From assembly GCA_008360975.2 (NCBI GenBank), contig CM039184.1, forward strand, positions 44,959,797 through 45,023,796: DNA of 64,000 nt, in the 5' to 3' direction. A program made the position numbers and the translations under genes. Of the stretch, positions 41,801-51,088 are shown in pieces. The DNA comes from Lichenostomus cassidix (Eukaryota > Chordata > Aves > Passeriformes > Meliphagidae). The notes below the pieces were generated by a model. The model was not told the origin of the DNA. It saw nothing but the letters and a program-made list of their open reading frames with translations, and did not search any database. Position 1 is the first letter of the stretch; the number at the start of each line of letters is the position of its first letter.

Positions 41801-44800
41801 GCATGTCACTAAGCTCTCAACATGCATGGTTTAATACCTACAGCCTCCACGACATTCCATAAAGTATTAAATGAGGACACATTGTGAGTCTGTGAGTATG
41901 CAAAGCTGGGATCACAGAGTTGAAGCTGATATTTGGGTTTAAGGAATGAAGAATTTAGCTTATAAGTTCCTCTTGACTGTACTCCTAATGCTGGCAGCAG
42001 TTCAGTGTCTCTCTTTTATAGGAGGTCATGGAAAGATAGCCTGTAGAACAGGTGGGCTTTTCTTTAGGCACAGTTTCAGGACTCCATTTCCTACTCTTGC
42101 ATAACAAGTTTCCCTCTTTCTAGCTGGAGCCATTTTGAGCTCATTCACCTCTCAGCAAGGTCTGCTGAGGGCCAGATATTTTTCGGGGCTTGGTCTGATG
42201 CTAATAACTGTATAACGTGCTGAAGCACTGCAAGAGCAGAAGGCAGGCTGTGTGTCTGTCACCCACAAAAGGTTCCACAATAGGCAAAAGGTTCCTCCTT
42301 CAGTGGAGAGGCCTATGTCTTTATACTTGTGAAAGAAAAGCATTAAATGGATGACCCTTAACTTGCTACCCCAGGCAATGATAAACTTTTCTCACCCAGT
42401 CTCTATGGAGACAGGCAGGCCCAGGGAGGTCCTCACTCCTGCTGACTTTTTCTGCACTCCTGAGCTTGACCAGCAGCATGGTGAAGGCACTAGAGCATGG
42501 GTAATGCTCTCAGTAAACAGACAGCAACAGACTAGAGGCCTTATAGATGCTGCAATCTGCAGTGCTGAGTCTTGCCTTCTATCACCATCCGTTGCTAGAG
42601 GGACTGAAATAATTGCAACCTGTCTATGCCACCTTCACTGGGCTCTGTAGAAAACCTGAGCTGCCTGGTCATCATCATCTGCTCACAGCTGCCTGAAGTT
42701 TCCACTACGTTAGCATGATAGGGGAGATAAAGAGCAGAGCTCCATGGTACTACAGGCTTGCACCCAGAGTTCACATCAGACAGTTCTGCTTTGCAGTTTG
42801 GGGAAAAAAATGGTTTTCCCATTTTAAAAGCAGTTTCTGAGCTCACTCTGTCCTTCCTGCTCTGAAGGCTGCATGTGTGAACGCATTCCAAGCCTTTTGG
42901 TCTGAAGGAAAATCAACCCCAGTGTCAGCAAGGCTGAAGACAGGAGTTCATTGTAACTCCATCCCCAGCTGCGAGGCTGAGCACAGCACACAGCATGGCC
43001 CTTCTCCTTCAAAGAGCCATGGGCAGATTGGTATGCTGAGCAGGGATGCTGCTCCCAACATCAGAGTAGCGCCTGGGATGGGGACCAGCACGCTTTGGAT
43101 GTGACAGTAACAAAGGTGCACTGTATTCCTATTAGCAGCTGATTGGCTGAGTAGGGGCACAAGAGGATCAGGTTTGGGATGGCTCACTAGATATTAGCAG
43201 ATCCTTCAGTCTTCCCCAGCATGAGTGTTCACCCACTTATTGTTCTGATTCTCCAGGGTCCATATCAGCCATCTGGAAGTCCTTCAGCAAGTTCTCTCAC
43301 TCGGATGTGTGTCATGTTAACTCATTGTGCTCCAGGTTGAGCAGTTAACCTTTCTCTATCTGACTTTCTTTTTGCTTTTGGCAAGGATCACATCTCACTA
43401 GATCCCAAGATATTGTCAGCAGTCTCATGACATTTTCCAGACTACTAGAGAAAATTATATTCTGTCTAAATAGGTGTCCAACAGGTCCATCCTGGAAATA
43501 GTGCCTGATGTGGAGTTATGGGGCAAAATGTTGAAGAATCATCTACTTTAAATAAAACCATTTACTAGAGGGACTGCTCCAAGATATGCAAGTCTAAGAA
43601 TGTTTGGCACAGCTAACGGAAAAGTAGAAATGTTAAAATCATGATTATGCAGGATCATGGAAGGTACTTGGGAAGATGGGCAGGAAGGGGCACACTTATG
43701 TAAGACAAACTGAACAAAGAGAAAACATGGTTAAACTGGTGGGCCAGAAAGAGGCATGGTTTAAAAAAGTTGAGGCTGGATAGTAGATTATTTAAATTAT
43801 TTTAAGAAGGGAAAAATGTGGCTCTAGACAAACCCTGAAAGTGCAGTGTGTGTATCTGTTCACAGCAAGCAAGGTGGGGTGTTCAGAGGCAGCCTGACTT
43901 CCTGACTTATAGTGGGATGTTCAGGCTCAGGAAACTGAGGGGACAGTAGAGTCTTTCCTTCTGTCTTCCAAATCCTTGAAATTTTGAGGAAAATCTTGTG
44001 AATGGCCCCATAAAATGTGCTGAGTTGAACTAAATACTAGAGCATGTCTACAGACTTCTGTCCATGACCAATGAAATGGGAAACGGGCTAAAATTAATAG
44101 TTATTGAAAGCAGCTTACTGTAAATGCCTGATTTTCCATACTAGAACAGAACTCTCCCCTTTCCCAGGGACTGCATGCATATTACAGAGATGGGTACAGA
44201 CAAGGGACACAAATATTAAGAGTTAGGGAATTATACCATTTTTCTGGATGCAGTTGGTAGCAGCAGAATCAAGTCATCTGATCCCTTGCACTCAAGCTCA
44301 AAGACTTGGAAAAGCCATCTTGCTAATTTAACATTTGGGATCTTACTCAAATTTTGGTCCTTTCCTTGATCTTAGAATTGTTTTTTTTCACGTTTGTATG
44401 GTTTAATAATACATAAACAGCTCCTCTGTTCTTTCTGTAGTCTGATTCAATATGTGGTGGTTATAAAATACGTGCACATGTGCATCTGACATCTGTCAAA
44501 ACTTGGCCTGCATGCAAGCGGAGGGGCTGCGGGCTGGGAGGAAACAGTGATGCAGGACCTTAAGCATTCTCGCTCGAAGATTTATTTCAGGGTAGCTAAT
44601 TTAATTGTTTGTTGTTTAGAAAGACAGATCTCCTTTATTGGTAGAGGGACATGTTATTGTGAAGCATGCACAAAGGAAGTAACAGGGAACAGCTGGCAAA
44701 AAAGCATTTCCCCAGCTCCGTGATGCTGCTTTTACTCTTGCTTGTTTTCCTGCTCTCTTTTCTTTGCTCTGCTCACATTTCCTTCACTCAGCTAGTGCCT

Positions 44801-47800
44801 AAAATACTTTTTAGATCACCCTGTCATAACATTTACAAACATTAATACTTCGCACAATTGCCTTTCTTCATCTGCAAAATGAGATGGGAAAGACAGGAGG
44901 TGGCCAAAGTCATTCTGCAACTCCTGGGGTAGAACAAGACATAAAACATGAAATTAGGACAGAAACACCCCCAAAGTAACTCAATCCAGGCTGTAGGACT
45001 CTGATGGAAGCAATTCTCAAATATTACTTTGCTGCCATTTGGGTACTGTAGTGGGGTGGGAGGAGGGAGTTGTTATTGCTGAAGTCCTCCTGCAGTTGGG
45101 CTCGTTTTCATTCCTAGAGCATAAGGCTACTTGTGCTTCATGAAAATCAGCTGGGAACTGTACATTTAACTGCTTGAAAACTGGCACTTTTAAATTCCTC
45201 ATGCATCAGTAACTGATGCTCCGTTGTAATATTTCTTAGGATATGACCCTGTGGCTAGACACTGTAAATCCCCAAATCTTGTATGGGAGGCAGGTTCACA
45301 CATAAATTATACCCTATCCTTATCTTCTGGAGTATTTACAGACAGAGGCAGAAGACTGTGAGCTGCTCTCTTCCAAGGCAGGAGATGGTTCTCAGACTGG
45401 TTGCAGTTCAGTGGGTTGTGGAAGTTTGACTGGGTTAAAACTGGGGCTTTGATTACCACAGAAGTATAATCTATTCAAACACACTAAGCATCTTTGCATG
45501 GTTTTCTTTTCTCTCTGTGGTACTTTCTAGCTTGTCTTTATGATTAAGCAGACCTACATGAATGGACTCCCTTTGGGCTGCTCTTTGCTTAGGCAGAGCA
45601 GGCATCTGTATTTAGGCACTGAACTGTTCAGAGCAGGCAGTAGCTGCATTACACAGCTCAGCTTTGCCTGCCAGCATCCTCTTCACATTTCTGACAGCAC
45701 TGACAAACAGCTGATGGATGATGCACTGCCATGCTTATACCTCTATCCCGTGGGATGGAGATAAGAAAATATCAGGTTAAAGGCATCCTAGACGCTCCTA
45801 GACACATCCTAGACACTCTATTCTGTCAAGAGTCAGTCTCTAGCTATGGCTGTTGTGATGGGTTGGACCTGCCTGCAGCACCACCCACAGCAGGATGAGA
45901 GAAAAGAGGAAGAGCAAGTAAACTTATGGGTCAAACGACAGGGACATCACTGACTCATTACTGTTGTGGCCAAAACAGACTTGGCTTGTAGAACTTAAAA
46001 CATTTAATTACCAGTTTGGGTATTGGGAACCAAAGGGGACAAATTTATAAACACTTTGGGGAACCCCCTTTTCACAAGCTGAGCATCACACCAGCACCTC
46101 TTCTCCTGACTTCCATGTCTCCATTGCTTTATTGTCACAGCAGGCTACAGCCAGTCCCTTAGGTAAGGCAAAAGCACGGGCTTGGAGGCAGGACAGTGGT
46201 GTTCCTTGGTTCCCATGTTTTCTCTGCTCTGGCAGAGAGAACAATTCTAGTGTTATTATGCGGTGTCTATTTTATTTAAACTCATCATACACTTAGCAAA
46301 TACATATTTATACTTTGTGGACTGATGGAGACAATGCAACTACTAACCTTATAGACTGCATGTATAGAATGCACATAAGCCATGTTTGGCTTCAATGCCT
46401 GTTCTCCTCCTATCTTTACCTGTTTGTCTACTGCTTTTTTATGGCATTAGGATTTAGCTGATTACCTTTCTGTTTCAGGAATGTGCTCCTTAAGGCAGTG
46501 ATGTGTAGCACTGGGCAGCAGAGACCCCTGCCCCAAAATTACCACTGAATTATGGCACTAATGGCTGAATCCTGGCATTGCTTGGTCATGACCTTGATAA
46601 GTACCATTAAACATAGAGGGTTTAAGTGATTTTGCACATTGAAGAACTCCACAGATGCTAAAGTAATAATGCCTGGCTGCTGAGGAAAGAAGAAAATGTC
46701 ACCTGTTTCTTACATTAGCAGCCAGTGAGTTCTTGTGCAAGTTTTACATACCTACCATCCTGGCAGCAGGTGAATATTTGTAGGTCCTGGGGGACTAATC
46801 TAGTATTACTGCTGTGAAAGACAGCAAATGCATTATTTGACAAATACAATTTTTAAAACACTAGGCATATCAATCTTTAAGATAAAGGCTATTTATCCTT
46901 CTATGGAAGTGTCAGGTGCTTCTTAGAAACCTAAAAAGTCTCTGAATAGAGCTTGTAACAGTTGCCTGCTGTAGGTCAGTCTATATTTTAAGATTGGGAG
47001 TAGCAAATGTATTTTCAGTCATTCAGTAATTTCAGTCATTCCTGGGTACACCACTAATGAGTGGGTTAAGTACTATGGACAGAAATTTCTATCACTCACT
47101 CTGTAACTAATGGAATTTATTTTGTTTAAAAAAAAAAGGAAACAGAAATGAATGTACTCAGAGCAATAGGCAACATTTAAGAGTCCAATAATTCTATTCT
47201 TGTTTTCCCTTATTCCTAGTTTTGGAACCTAAGCTTTGACTGAGCATAACATACATATCATAAAATACATTCAAAAGACAAATGGAGGGAGAAGCAGATT
47301 TCAGCACTCTTACCATAAAATCTTGTGTTAATCATTACAGTGAGGACAAGCTATCTTCTTGAGGGCAGACTCAGTACTCCAAAGCACTGACTCGCATGGT
47401 TAAGTTTCTCTCATCTTTCATGCTGTGACTTATCACATTACTCAACAAGCTCAGGATCCCTAATTCCACCAATACCTGTCTTTGTGTCTTTTTTGTAATT
47501 TGTGTCATTTTTGTGTCATTTTTGTGTCATTTTTGTAATTAATTCTATTGGCCTTAAAATTATTTCACTTTACATGCACCACAGTAACAAAGGCCTGACC
47601 ATTTTGACATAGTCAAGCATATACAGGCTCATATCTGGAAGATAAACAAGTCATTGGGCTGTACAAGGTAGATGAAACAGTGTTTTTTGAATTGATGATT
47701 TACAAACATTAAATCCAGTCTTAAGCGCTTTTCTCCATCACACCAGCTAGATCATTTGCATAGCTTTCTATCCTATAAAAAAACTTATTTTACACTTAAG

Positions 47801-49348
47801 CCCAAGATTACCTAATAATTTTACTTTTGGGATAACTGGTTGTGGATTAGGTAAAAAGCAGTACTACAGAAACAGAAGTGTAGGTGCTTAATACAGTGGA
47901 ACTATGGTGCTATTTTGACTCTTAAAAACACTCTATGGGTGCATGAAAAGGCAGATTCATCATTAGTGGTGCATCAGAATCTGAAGTTAACTGTAAGACA
48001 TTTAATTAAACTGGTTTATTTCAGATATTTGTACAGCTGCAAAGAAATTGTATTACGAAGAAATACATCTGGAAGTCTTGGCTTCAGCATCGTAGGAGGT
48101 TATGAAGAACATACTGGGAACAAACCATTCTTTATCAAATCCATTGTTGGGGGAACACCAGCATATAATGATGGCAGAATTAGGTAATGATAACTATCTA
48201 AAAAAAGTAGCATTTAAGTTTGTCTTCCAGTTAACTTGTAGAGATTTTTAAAAAAGCATGTCTTCATTAAGCCAGTGAGGGGGAAAGGGGAAGGACTCAT
48301 TGATACAAACTAACTGTGGGAGATCTGGAAACAGGATGTTAAATATCCTGAAGTTTAACAGGTCTGCCCTCATAGCAGAATGTTTTCAGATGTCTAGCAA
48401 TCTACTAGTAGGTGAATAAGTTAAAAGATGAGTCAATTTGATCTCTGGGGTGGTACAAAGCATGCCAGCACAGAGATTTCCCACATACCCAGTTCTAAAC
48501 ACCCCAACCAAAAGCCTTCCCTGCAAACACCAACTCAATTGAAGAGAGTAAATGCACAGTCATGGCACAAGCTTACATAATTAACAAGGCTTAAAAGGTA
48601 AATTTGTTCGGAGCACAGATCATTTCTAATATATAAAGAGGGCCTACAAGAAAGCTGGAAAAGGACTTGTTTACAAGGGCATGTATTGTGAGGACAATGG
48701 GGCATGGCTTTAAACTGAAAGACAGAAGGTTTAGACCAGATATTAAAAAGAAATTATCTAATGTGAGGGTGGTGAGGCATAAAAACAAGTTTCCCAGAGA
48801 AGTTGTGGGTGCCTCCTCCATATTGGAGGATAGGTTGTCTGGGGCTTTGAGCAACCTGGTCTAGTAGAAAGTGTCCCTGCCCAAAGAAAGGGGGTTGGAA
48901 CTAGATTATCTTTGAAGTCCCTTCAACTGAAGCCCTTGTACAATTCAGTGATGATGATTCCCATCTGAGAGAACTGTATCATGTTTTCTTTCAAATACGT
49001 CTAATTAATTATAAATTTGTAAGAAATCCAAACAAGTGATGTAATTTCACATGCTTTATTCCCTTATTCATGAATGGTAGTTAGCCAGAGAATGAACCAT
49101 AATACTCATTTCTACCCCTTCCCACCACCTTAAGATCGTGCTTTGGCATTTGCAGTCATTTAAGAGAAGAAGTCACCTTGTTTAATTGTTGTCTTGCAAT
49201 TGTTTTTTTCAGATGCGGTGACATCCTCCTTGCTGTCAATGGCAGGAACACATCAGGAATGATGCATGCCTGCTTGGCAAGGATGCTCAAAGAACTAAAA
49301 GGAAAAATTACTCTCACAATCGTGTCCTGGCCTGGCACTTTTTTATAA
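14643..49348 (+). CDS. LNX1: LNX1, 3' nine exons (partial gene)
   Basis: LNX1 is a RING-type E3 ubiquitin ligase and four-PDZ scaffold that binds Numb and targets it for ubiquitination, acting in the cytoplasm and at cell junctions. Coding parts are 14643-14884, 16497-16652, 25547-25749, 27272-27643, 32678-32815, 38471-38648, 41023-41251, 48025-48183 and 49213-49348. All introns are GT-AG and all phases match, giving 603 residues (residue 1 is the Cys opening the first exon). Order: Numb-binding NPAF at 54-57, basic Ser/Arg linker about 82-110, PDZ1 about 147-232, PDZ2 about 253-336, PDZ3 about 378-465, PDZ4 about 513-597, C-terminus GTFL. The human protein has about the same length from the equivalent Cys. 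The RING exons are missing because they lie upstream of the window. LNX2 is the alternative; synteny with FIP1L1 and the C-terminus favour LNX1. Confidence 0.95.
14885..16496 (+). other. LNX1 intron (1.6 kb)
   Basis: Bounded by GTAAGA and TTGCAG. It contains short A-runs (14969-14985, 15061-15069). I see no repeat family or extra exon in it. Confidence 0.85.
16497..16652 (+). CDS. LNX1: LNX1 exon, conserved basic linker before PDZ1
   Basis: The acceptor is ttgcag at 16491-16496 behind a T-rich tract; the donor is GTAATG at 16653. It encodes residues 82-132, including [13 protein letters not shown] and [11 protein letters not shown], which I recognise as the well-conserved Arg/Ser-rich linker between the NPxY region and PDZ1. 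The linker has many Ser/Thr next to Arg and so could be phosphorylated (inference). The exon is 156 nt and phase-symmetric (1-1), so skipping it would keep the frame and remove only the linker. The codon split with the next exon reads Gly. Confidence 0.93.
20781..20900. repeat. Composite microsatellite (TA)n and (GATA)n
   Basis: A TA dinucleotide run of about 40 nt (with catata and cacata interruptions) is followed by tatgatacat and a GATA tetranucleotide tract with three interruptions. Such tracts are usually length-polymorphic. Confidence 0.95.
24844..24873. repeat. 10-nt tandem repeat, 3 copies
   Basis: The unit aggtactttc occurs twice, followed by aggtactttg. Short intronic duplication. 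Confidence 0.85.
25547..25749 (+). CDS. LNX1: LNX1 exon, first part of PDZ1
   Basis: The acceptor is ttccag at 25541-25546; the donor is GTACAG at 25750. It encodes residues 134-200: a conserved [13 protein letters not shown] lead-in, then the first strands of PDZ1. The carboxylate-binding loop is LAIRIVGG (160-167, replacing the classical GLGF), followed by [23 protein letters not shown]. It ends on a whole codon (Lys). The intron before it is the longest complete one in the window (8.9 kb). Confidence 0.96.
25750..27271 (+). other. LNX1 intron within PDZ1 (1.5 kb)
   Basis: This splits PDZ1 between the lysine of MILK and VNGMD. It contains a T18 run near 26847-26864. Sequence at 25900-26460 is GC-richer and may be an old repeat, but I cannot name a family. 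Confidence 0.85.
27272..27643 (+). CDS. LNX1: LNX1 exon, end of PDZ1 and most of PDZ2
   Basis: The acceptor is ctcttccag ending at 27271; the donor is GTTTGT at 27644. It encodes 124 whole codons (residues 201-324). VNGMDI with a following helix and strand completes PDZ1. PDZ2 then starts at about 253, with binding loop LGIKL (267-271), strand/turn [10 protein letters not shown], and [12 protein letters not shown] (299-310). PDZ2 of LNX proteins is the domain reported for many partner interactions (family knowledge). This is the largest coding exon in the window, it is phase 0-0, and its GC content stands out against the flanking introns. Confidence 0.97.
27644..32677 (+). other. LNX1 intron (5.0 kb)
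   Basis: It contains the long imperfect hairpin at 31360-31437 and small palindromes near 28012-28066. No exon or repeat family is recognised elsewhere in it. Confidence 0.85.
31360..31437. repeat. Long intronic inverted repeat (hairpin)
   Basis: Arms 31365-31390 and 31407-31432 are complementary over 26 positions: 23 Watson-Crick, two G-U and one mismatch. The stem extends by two more pairs outward. The loop is 16 nt. The arms are GC-rich (gatgcccccggggctgcag) in an otherwise ordinary intron. Confidence 0.85.
32678..32815 (+). CDS. LNX1: LNX1 exon, last strand of PDZ2 and PDZ2-PDZ3 linker
   Basis: The acceptor is cccacag ending at 32677; the donor is GTGAGG at 32816. It encodes 46 whole codons (residues 325-370). 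[13 protein letters not shown] is the last beta strand of PDZ2; the rest is a poorly conserved Pro/Ser-rich linker. It is phase 0-0. The match to human is strong over the first 20 residues and weak over the linker, as expected for inter-domain sequence. Confidence 0.94.
32816..38470 (+). other. LNX1 intron between PDZ2 and PDZ3 exons (5.7 kb)
   Basis: A GC-richer stretch at about 35395-35720 is open in several frames, but no product or repeat is recognisable. An A-rich run lies at 36050-36085. Otherwise I see nothing in it. Confidence 0.85.
38471..38648 (+). CDS. LNX1: LNX1 exon, first two thirds of PDZ3
   Basis: The acceptor is ccatcacag ending at 38470 after a C/T-rich run; the donor is GTAAAA at 38649. 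It encodes residues 371-429. After TVTCHEKVV comes the PDZ3 binding loop LGMTVAGGA (393-401), then [20 protein letters not shown] and RIKT. The last base starts the Gly of GDILL, which the next exon completes. Confidence 0.96.
38649..41022 (+). other. LNX1 intron within PDZ3 (2.4 kb)
   Basis: It contains an LTR-like fragment at 39025-39440. The remainder shows no exon-like signals. Confidence 0.85.
39025..39440. mobile_element. Degenerate LTR-like fragment, endogenous retrovirus type
   Basis: An A-rich start with aaaataaatgcaataataca is followed by the gacagagtcagatataacct and ctgacaccctgttagtcagg parts, tatatccaggtgggaatgct, tggctcctccctcctgggca and tctcacaatagg. This order resembles an LTR common in songbird genomes. 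No coding parts or primer-binding site are present. Boundaries and strand are uncertain. Confidence 0.5.
41023..41251 (+). CDS. LNX1: LNX1 exon, end of PDZ3 and PDZ3-PDZ4 linker
   Basis: The acceptor is tctcag ending at 41022; the donor is a consensus GTAAGT at 41252. It encodes residues 431-505. [20 protein letters not shown] with a hydrophobic last strand ([10 protein letters not shown]) closes PDZ3. An acidic Pro/Ser-rich linker follows, ending in the conserved aromatic patch [12 protein letters not shown]. The last two bases are the first two of an Arg codon finished in the next exon. Confidence 0.95.
45850..46240. mobile_element. Second degenerate LTR-like fragment
   Basis: A fragment reading gttgtggccaaaacagactt and then aatta-containing sequence before ccagtttgggtattggg resembles another avian endogenous retrovirus LTR, in which a gggcaaaacagact part precedes an aattaattta stretch. 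It is heavily decayed and non-coding. Family assignment is from memory and tentative. Confidence 0.45.
47499..47540. repeat. 11-nt tandem repeat, about 3.5 copies
   Basis: The unit tttgtgtcatt repeats three times with a partial copy on each side. Small tandem duplication, no coding meaning seen. Confidence 0.85.
48025..48183 (+). CDS. LNX1: LNX1 exon, first part of PDZ4
   Basis: The acceptor is ttatttcag ending at 48024; the donor is GTAATG at 48184. It encodes residues 507-558. The conserved [11 protein letters not shown] lead-in is followed by the PDZ4 binding loop [11 protein letters not shown] (524-534), FFIKSIV and the TPAYNDGRI turn. Phases agree with both neighbours: one base completes Arg at the start and two bases open Arg at the end. 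Confidence 0.96.
48184..49212 (+). other. LNX1 last intron, within PDZ4 (1.0 kb)
   Basis: About a third of it is a plus-oriented CR1 fragment (48635-48958). The rest is AT-rich. Confidence 0.85.
48635..48958 (+). mobile_element. CR1 LINE 3' fragment in the last LNX1 intron
   Basis: Recognisable CR1 landmarks in order are gagggcctacaagaaagctg, ggcatggctttaaactgaaa, gtgagggtggtgaggca, ttgagcaacctggtctagt and a decayed end near cagtgatgat. Plus orientation, 5'-truncated. Confidence 0.88.
49213..49348 (+). CDS. LNX1: LNX1 terminal coding exon, end of PDZ4 and stop
   Basis: The acceptor is ttttttcag ending at 49212. It encodes residues 560-603: [16 protein letters not shown], the last helix ([12 protein letters not shown]), the last strand [10 protein letters not shown] and C-terminus GTFL, then TAA at 49346-49348. 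The final residues are the same as I remember for mammalian LNX1, which fixes both the stop and the identity. The hydrophobic Leu end could itself act as a PDZ ligand (inference). Confidence 0.96.
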
Positions 49349-49920
49349 AACAAGTCTTCACGGAGAGTATGACAAGTAACTTAAATGGGGAAAAAATAAA
49401 AAAAAAGGAACATCAGTCTTTGCTTTTTTTGGGGGTCAAGTATGTATTTATAAAGAAAAGGTTTGTGAAATTTCAACCTGCATGTCAAGAAAAGTCAAGT
49501 TTAGGCAAAGCAGTGACACCCGTCAGAAAATCACCTCAGAAGGATCCAAGGTACAGACTTCAGTCCTTCCTTCCCTGTGTTCTTAAGGGTTTTTTGTTGG
49601 TTTTTTTATACATATCTATATATCTATTTAATGCATATAATTATAACAAAATTTAAGGAGCAACAGCTTCTGCTCATCCACTTTATTTTGATTTACAAAA
49701 AGGAAACCTTGAATAACTTATGGAAATATTTCTTGCAATTTTTCTAGTTGCAATAATCAGGTGAAGGTTTTTATCACATTAATAGCACTTTGATTATGTG
49801 TACCTTTTCATGGTCAGCATGAAGCTGGTATTTTCAAGACTTTCAAGTACTGTTTGTTAGTCTGTAAAACTGTGAATGAAATTTCTAAAATAATTAAAAA
49901 TAATTGTAAATGTGTACTTG
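49349..49920 (+). other. LNX1: LNX1 3' UTR (extent inferred)
   Basis: This is AT-rich non-coding sequence after the LNX1 stop. It contains an early AATAAA at 49395-49400 inside an A-run and an ATTAAA at 49893-49898 that is followed by TGT-rich sequence. No splice signals suggest further exons. The right edge is set only by the second signal and is uncertain. Confidence 0.5.
49893..49898 (+). promoter_or_regulatory. Candidate LNX1 poly(A) signal ATTAAA
   Basis: ATTAAA lies about 545 nt after the LNX1 stop. GU-rich sequence (tgtaaatgtgtacttgt) starts about 8 nt downstream, the arrangement expected of a cleavage site. The earlier AATAAA at 49395 lies in a simple A-run only 47 nt after the stop and has a weaker context. 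Confidence 0.45.
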
Positions 49921-50786
49921 TACAGACATTATTTTCATCCAAAACCAAATTACCTCGTTTCCCTGGTTTGTTTTGATTAATTTTATTTAATCTGGGATTT
50001 TTATATAGAATATTACTTTTAAAGAAGTACACTGCACCCTACTAATGCCATCAAGTCTTCTGAATAGCAGTACAATTTTTGTATAACTGCCTTATCAATC
50101 ACACTTGATACTGTTCTGCATGAAGTAAATCTGAAAGTGATGATGGTCTTAAATGTCTCTTAAAATAGTGCTTTGTCTTTCTCTGCAAATTACTTGTGTT
50201 CCACAGTCTTGTTTTTATCTCACAAGCTTACAGTGGGAAGAGGATATGTTTGTTAATCTTTATCATGTTAAGGACAGCTGTTCCCCTAGAACAAAGACTA
50301 AAATGAACTCTCTCTTAAGCCACTGAAAAGCAGTAGGGACGATTATCCAGCTTAATTCATCCTCGTGCACCCACACAAACCAGACATAATTACCAAGTGT
50401 ATCATCACCACATTCAGTGTTCCATTCAACTAACAATCGGCACCTTTCCCACTTTCCCTAATTTTTTTTGCTTCACATTATTACAAGGTTTCTGAAGAGT
50501 CTGCAGTTCCTGTCCCTGTAGTAAAGGATGACCTTTCCAAATATGACTCCAAAAGCTAAACCCACAGTGTTCCAGATGTTGGTATATAATAAAATGAATG
50601 CACAGTTTCTAAAGTCAGTATAAGAATGACCTTCCCGTTGGCTTATGAAAAAAGGAGACATTTTAATACAAAGAATTTAAGCCCTACTTATATTGTAAGA
50701 GCATAAGCTTCTAGCTGTAAGATGTTTTTCACTGTTTCTTAAAAGACAAAGTCAGTCCAAGAATCTTAACATGAAAAATTCGTCCT

Positions 50787-50792
50787 TTTATT
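50787..50792 (-). promoter_or_regulatory. Candidate FIP1L1 poly(A) signal AATAAA
   Basis: On the minus strand, AATAAA lies about 150 nt beyond the FIP1L1 stop, followed by U-rich and then UUGU-containing sequence (50740-50780). This would give a short 3' UTR. Further minus-strand AATAAA hexamers at 49982-49987 and 49682-49687 could give longer forms that overlap the LNX1 3' UTR. Confidence 0.45.
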
Positions 50793-50940
50793 TTCAAAAA
50801 AAAACCCAAGTAACCTTTGATTTCAAACTAAGAGAACAAGATTAAGAGCAAATTATTATAATTCCCAGAAAAATAACAAGATTTATAGTAATCTATTTCT
50901 GGCACTAATATATATGCAAGTAGGCAAAAATCACACAAGC

Positions 50941-51088
50941 CTATTCCACAGGGGCAGCTTCAGTGTTTTCCTGTTCAGGAGCAGGTTCACCACTGGCTTC
51001 TTTTCCTTCTTTGCTTCTTTTGGACTTCTTGTGTTTGTGCCGTCTGTGGCTATCCCCTTCTTCACTGTCGTGACGACGTCTGCTGTTA
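50941..51088 (-). CDS. FIP1L1: FIP1L1 terminal coding exon, basic tail and stop
   Basis: The minus-strand acceptor ctctctatttag ends at 51089. The first base completes Ser; then [20 protein letters not shown] and [10 protein letters not shown] lead into an acidic end ([15 protein letters not shown]) and TAG at 50943-50941. The residues match the mammalian FIP1L1 C-terminus as I remember it. The Lys/Arg clusters probably serve RNA binding and nuclear localisation. Confidence 0.95.

Larger units (their letters stand above)
41252..48024 (+). other. LNX1 intron before PDZ4 (6.8 kb)
   Basis: It contains an LTR-like fragment at about 45850-46240 and an 11-nt tandem repeat at 47499-47540. No additional exon is recognised. 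Confidence 0.85.

Noticed and set aside
44790..44920. MIR-like wording (cttcatctgcaaaatgagat)
   Set aside because: About 20 nt resemble the MIR core, but the flanks do not. Too short and decayed to call.
14643..49348. Alternative identity of the left gene as LNX2
   Set aside because: The NPAF motif is LNX2-like, but the [12 protein letters not shown] and SWPGTFL segments and the tail-to-tail FIP1L1 neighbour match LNX1.
49395..49400. AATAAA 47 nt after the LNX1 stop as the main poly(A) signal
   Set aside because: It sits in a simple A-run and would give an unusually short 3' UTR. The ATTAAA at 49893 has a better downstream GU-rich context, though the early site cannot be ruled out.
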